5,422 nt of DNA from CAYQUC01 sp048061315 (GTDB lineage: Bacteria; Pseudomonadota; Gammaproteobacteria; UBA6429; Thiohalophilaceae): assembly GCA_048061315.1 (NCBI GenBank), contig JBGMRJ010000136.1, positions 1-5,422 on the forward strand. Direction: 5' to 3'. The notes under the pieces were generated by a model, which worked only from the letters and a program-made list of their open reading frames with translations, did not search any database and was not told the DNA's origin. Positions 4,637-5,422 of this stretch are shown here, one piece after another. Numbering within the stretch: the stretch's first letter is position 1; each line of letters begins with the position of its first letter. The position numbers and the translations under genes were made by a program.

Positions 4637-5422
4637 ATGGCAAATTGGGATGATGCAAGATATGTGTTGGCATTAGCGCGCTCTGGAACAATTCGGGCTG
4701 CAGCGAAAAGTCTGGCCGTTAATCACACAACAGTTTCACGAAGAATAACCACTCTGGAAAAACAACTTTCAGCCCGCTTATTTGAGTTAACACCTTCTGG
4801 TTATGTGATGACAGTTTCGGGCAAACTAATTTATAAAGCCGCAGAAGAAATGGAAGATTTGTTAGTTAGTGCTTATCGTCGAATTGAAGGTGCCGATTCT
4901 GAACTCAGCGGTGAGGTTCATATTCATATACCAGACATATTTGATGATTGGGTATGTAAGCAATTAGCACCGTTTTTACAACAGCACCCTAAATTAAAAA
5001 TTAATCTAAGCAGTGAAGTTGCCGTAGCAGATTTATCAAGACGGGAAGCCGATATTGCACTACGATTTACCGATGAGCCACCGTTAGATATGATCGGAAA
5101 AAAAATAACTGAGTTACCAGTTGCGTTGTATGCCAACAAAAATTTTGATATCGACACAATAAAATCTGTCGATAATTTTCCACTAGATAAATATCCCTGG
5201 GTTCGATGGTCTAGTCAGTTTAGCCAAACTCCCCTGGAACAATGGACGGATAAAGCTTGCAAGGGAACATCCAGCATAACCAGAGTAATGACTTATAAAT
5301 CATTAACCAACATGATACGCAATAGTGTTGGTATCGGTTTTTTATGTCCCTGGTTTGCCGAAGATGATCCTGAATTAAAACGTATTTCACCCGCAATCGA
5401 TGAGTTGTCAATGAGCATATGG
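4637..5422 (+). CDS. LysR family transcriptional regulator, C-terminus beyond window
   Basis: An uninterrupted frame of 262 codons runs from ATG 4637 to the window end with no stop; LysR proteins are about 290-300 residues, so some 30-40 are missing. The winged helix-turn-helix is plain: WDDARYVLALARSGTIRAAA (4-23), KSLAVNHTTVSRRITTLEKQ (24-43), then ARLFELTPSGYVMTVSGKLI (46-65). A linker helix (66-88) leads into the periplasmic-binding-protein-like effector domain with LSGEVHIHIPD (90-100), LAPFLQQHPKLKINL (110-124) and READIALRF (136-144), and later MTYKSLTNMIRNSVGIGFLC (218-237), the usual S-L-x-x-M-I...G-x-G-I-x pattern of domain I/II. AGGTGA (4625-4630) lies 6 bases before the ATG. It diverges from the SRPBCC gene, its likely target, and probably represses itself through the dyad in the shared gap. 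The effector is unknown. Confidence 0.92.
   Translation, partial: MANWDDARYVLALARSGTIRAAAKSLAVNHTTVSRRITTLEKQLSARLFELTPSGYVMTVSGKLIYKAAEEMEDLLVSAYRRIEGADSELSGEVHIHIPDIFDDWVCKQLAPFLQQHPKLKINLSSEVAVADLSRREADIALRFTDEPPLDMIGKKITELPVALYANKNFDIDTIKSVDNFPLDKYPWVRWSSQFSQTPLEQWTDKACKGTSSITRVMTYKSLTNMIRNSVGIGFLCPWFAEDDPELKRISPAIDELSMSIW

Noticed and set aside
4924..5411. Two minus-strand open frames (4924-5157 and 5220-5411)
   Set aside because: Both are antisense to the LysR gene, whose family pattern is unambiguous.

Overview
The window is AT-rich, has good Shine-Dalgarno sites, is tightly packed, and carries protein families common in Proteobacteria. It most resembles accessory chromosome of a low-GC gammaproteobacterium; that is an inference from style, because there is no rRNA or other phylogenetic marker here. 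I see no mobile element, CRISPR array, RNA gene or phage gene. All intergenic gaps are under 180 bases.

Layout from left to right. A minus-strand operon runs leftward: an NmrA-like NAD(P)-binding protein (295-1140) is followed after 43 bases by a DUF1772/anthrone-oxygenase-family membrane protein, which is cut by the left edge (1-251). A cupin-type AraC regulator (1269-2207, +) diverges from this operon. It meets a DUF4386 six-helix membrane protein (2204-2908, -) tail to tail, with the two stop codons overlapping. The DUF4386 gene diverges from a second AraC regulator of the Rob type, which has a MarA-like DNA-binding domain fused to a GyrI-like effector domain (3009-3899, +). After a 52-base convergent gap comes a SRPBCC/polyketide-cyclase-like protein (3952-4464, -). 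It diverges from a LysR-type regulator (4637 to the right edge, +) that has lost its last few dozen residues to the window end.

The window is therefore three consecutive divergent regulator/target pairs: NmrA+DUF1772 with AraC, DUF4386 with Rob-type AraC, and SRPBCC with LysR. Each regulator probably controls its divergent neighbour and itself. The targets suggest handling of small hydrophobic or aromatic (quinone-like) compounds and of membrane or redox stress, but no substrate can be read from the sequence.

The most interesting regulatory signals are two marbox-like sites. One lies in front of the Rob-type regulator (11 of 14 specified consensus positions). The other lies in the SRPBCC/LysR gap (12 of 14) and overlaps a perfect 6-6-6 dyad. 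The regulator keeps the W-H-x-Q-R recognition-helix pattern that reads the GCAC half of marboxes in MarA and Rob. The gene families are ordinary; I do not see a clear novel defence or mobile system.
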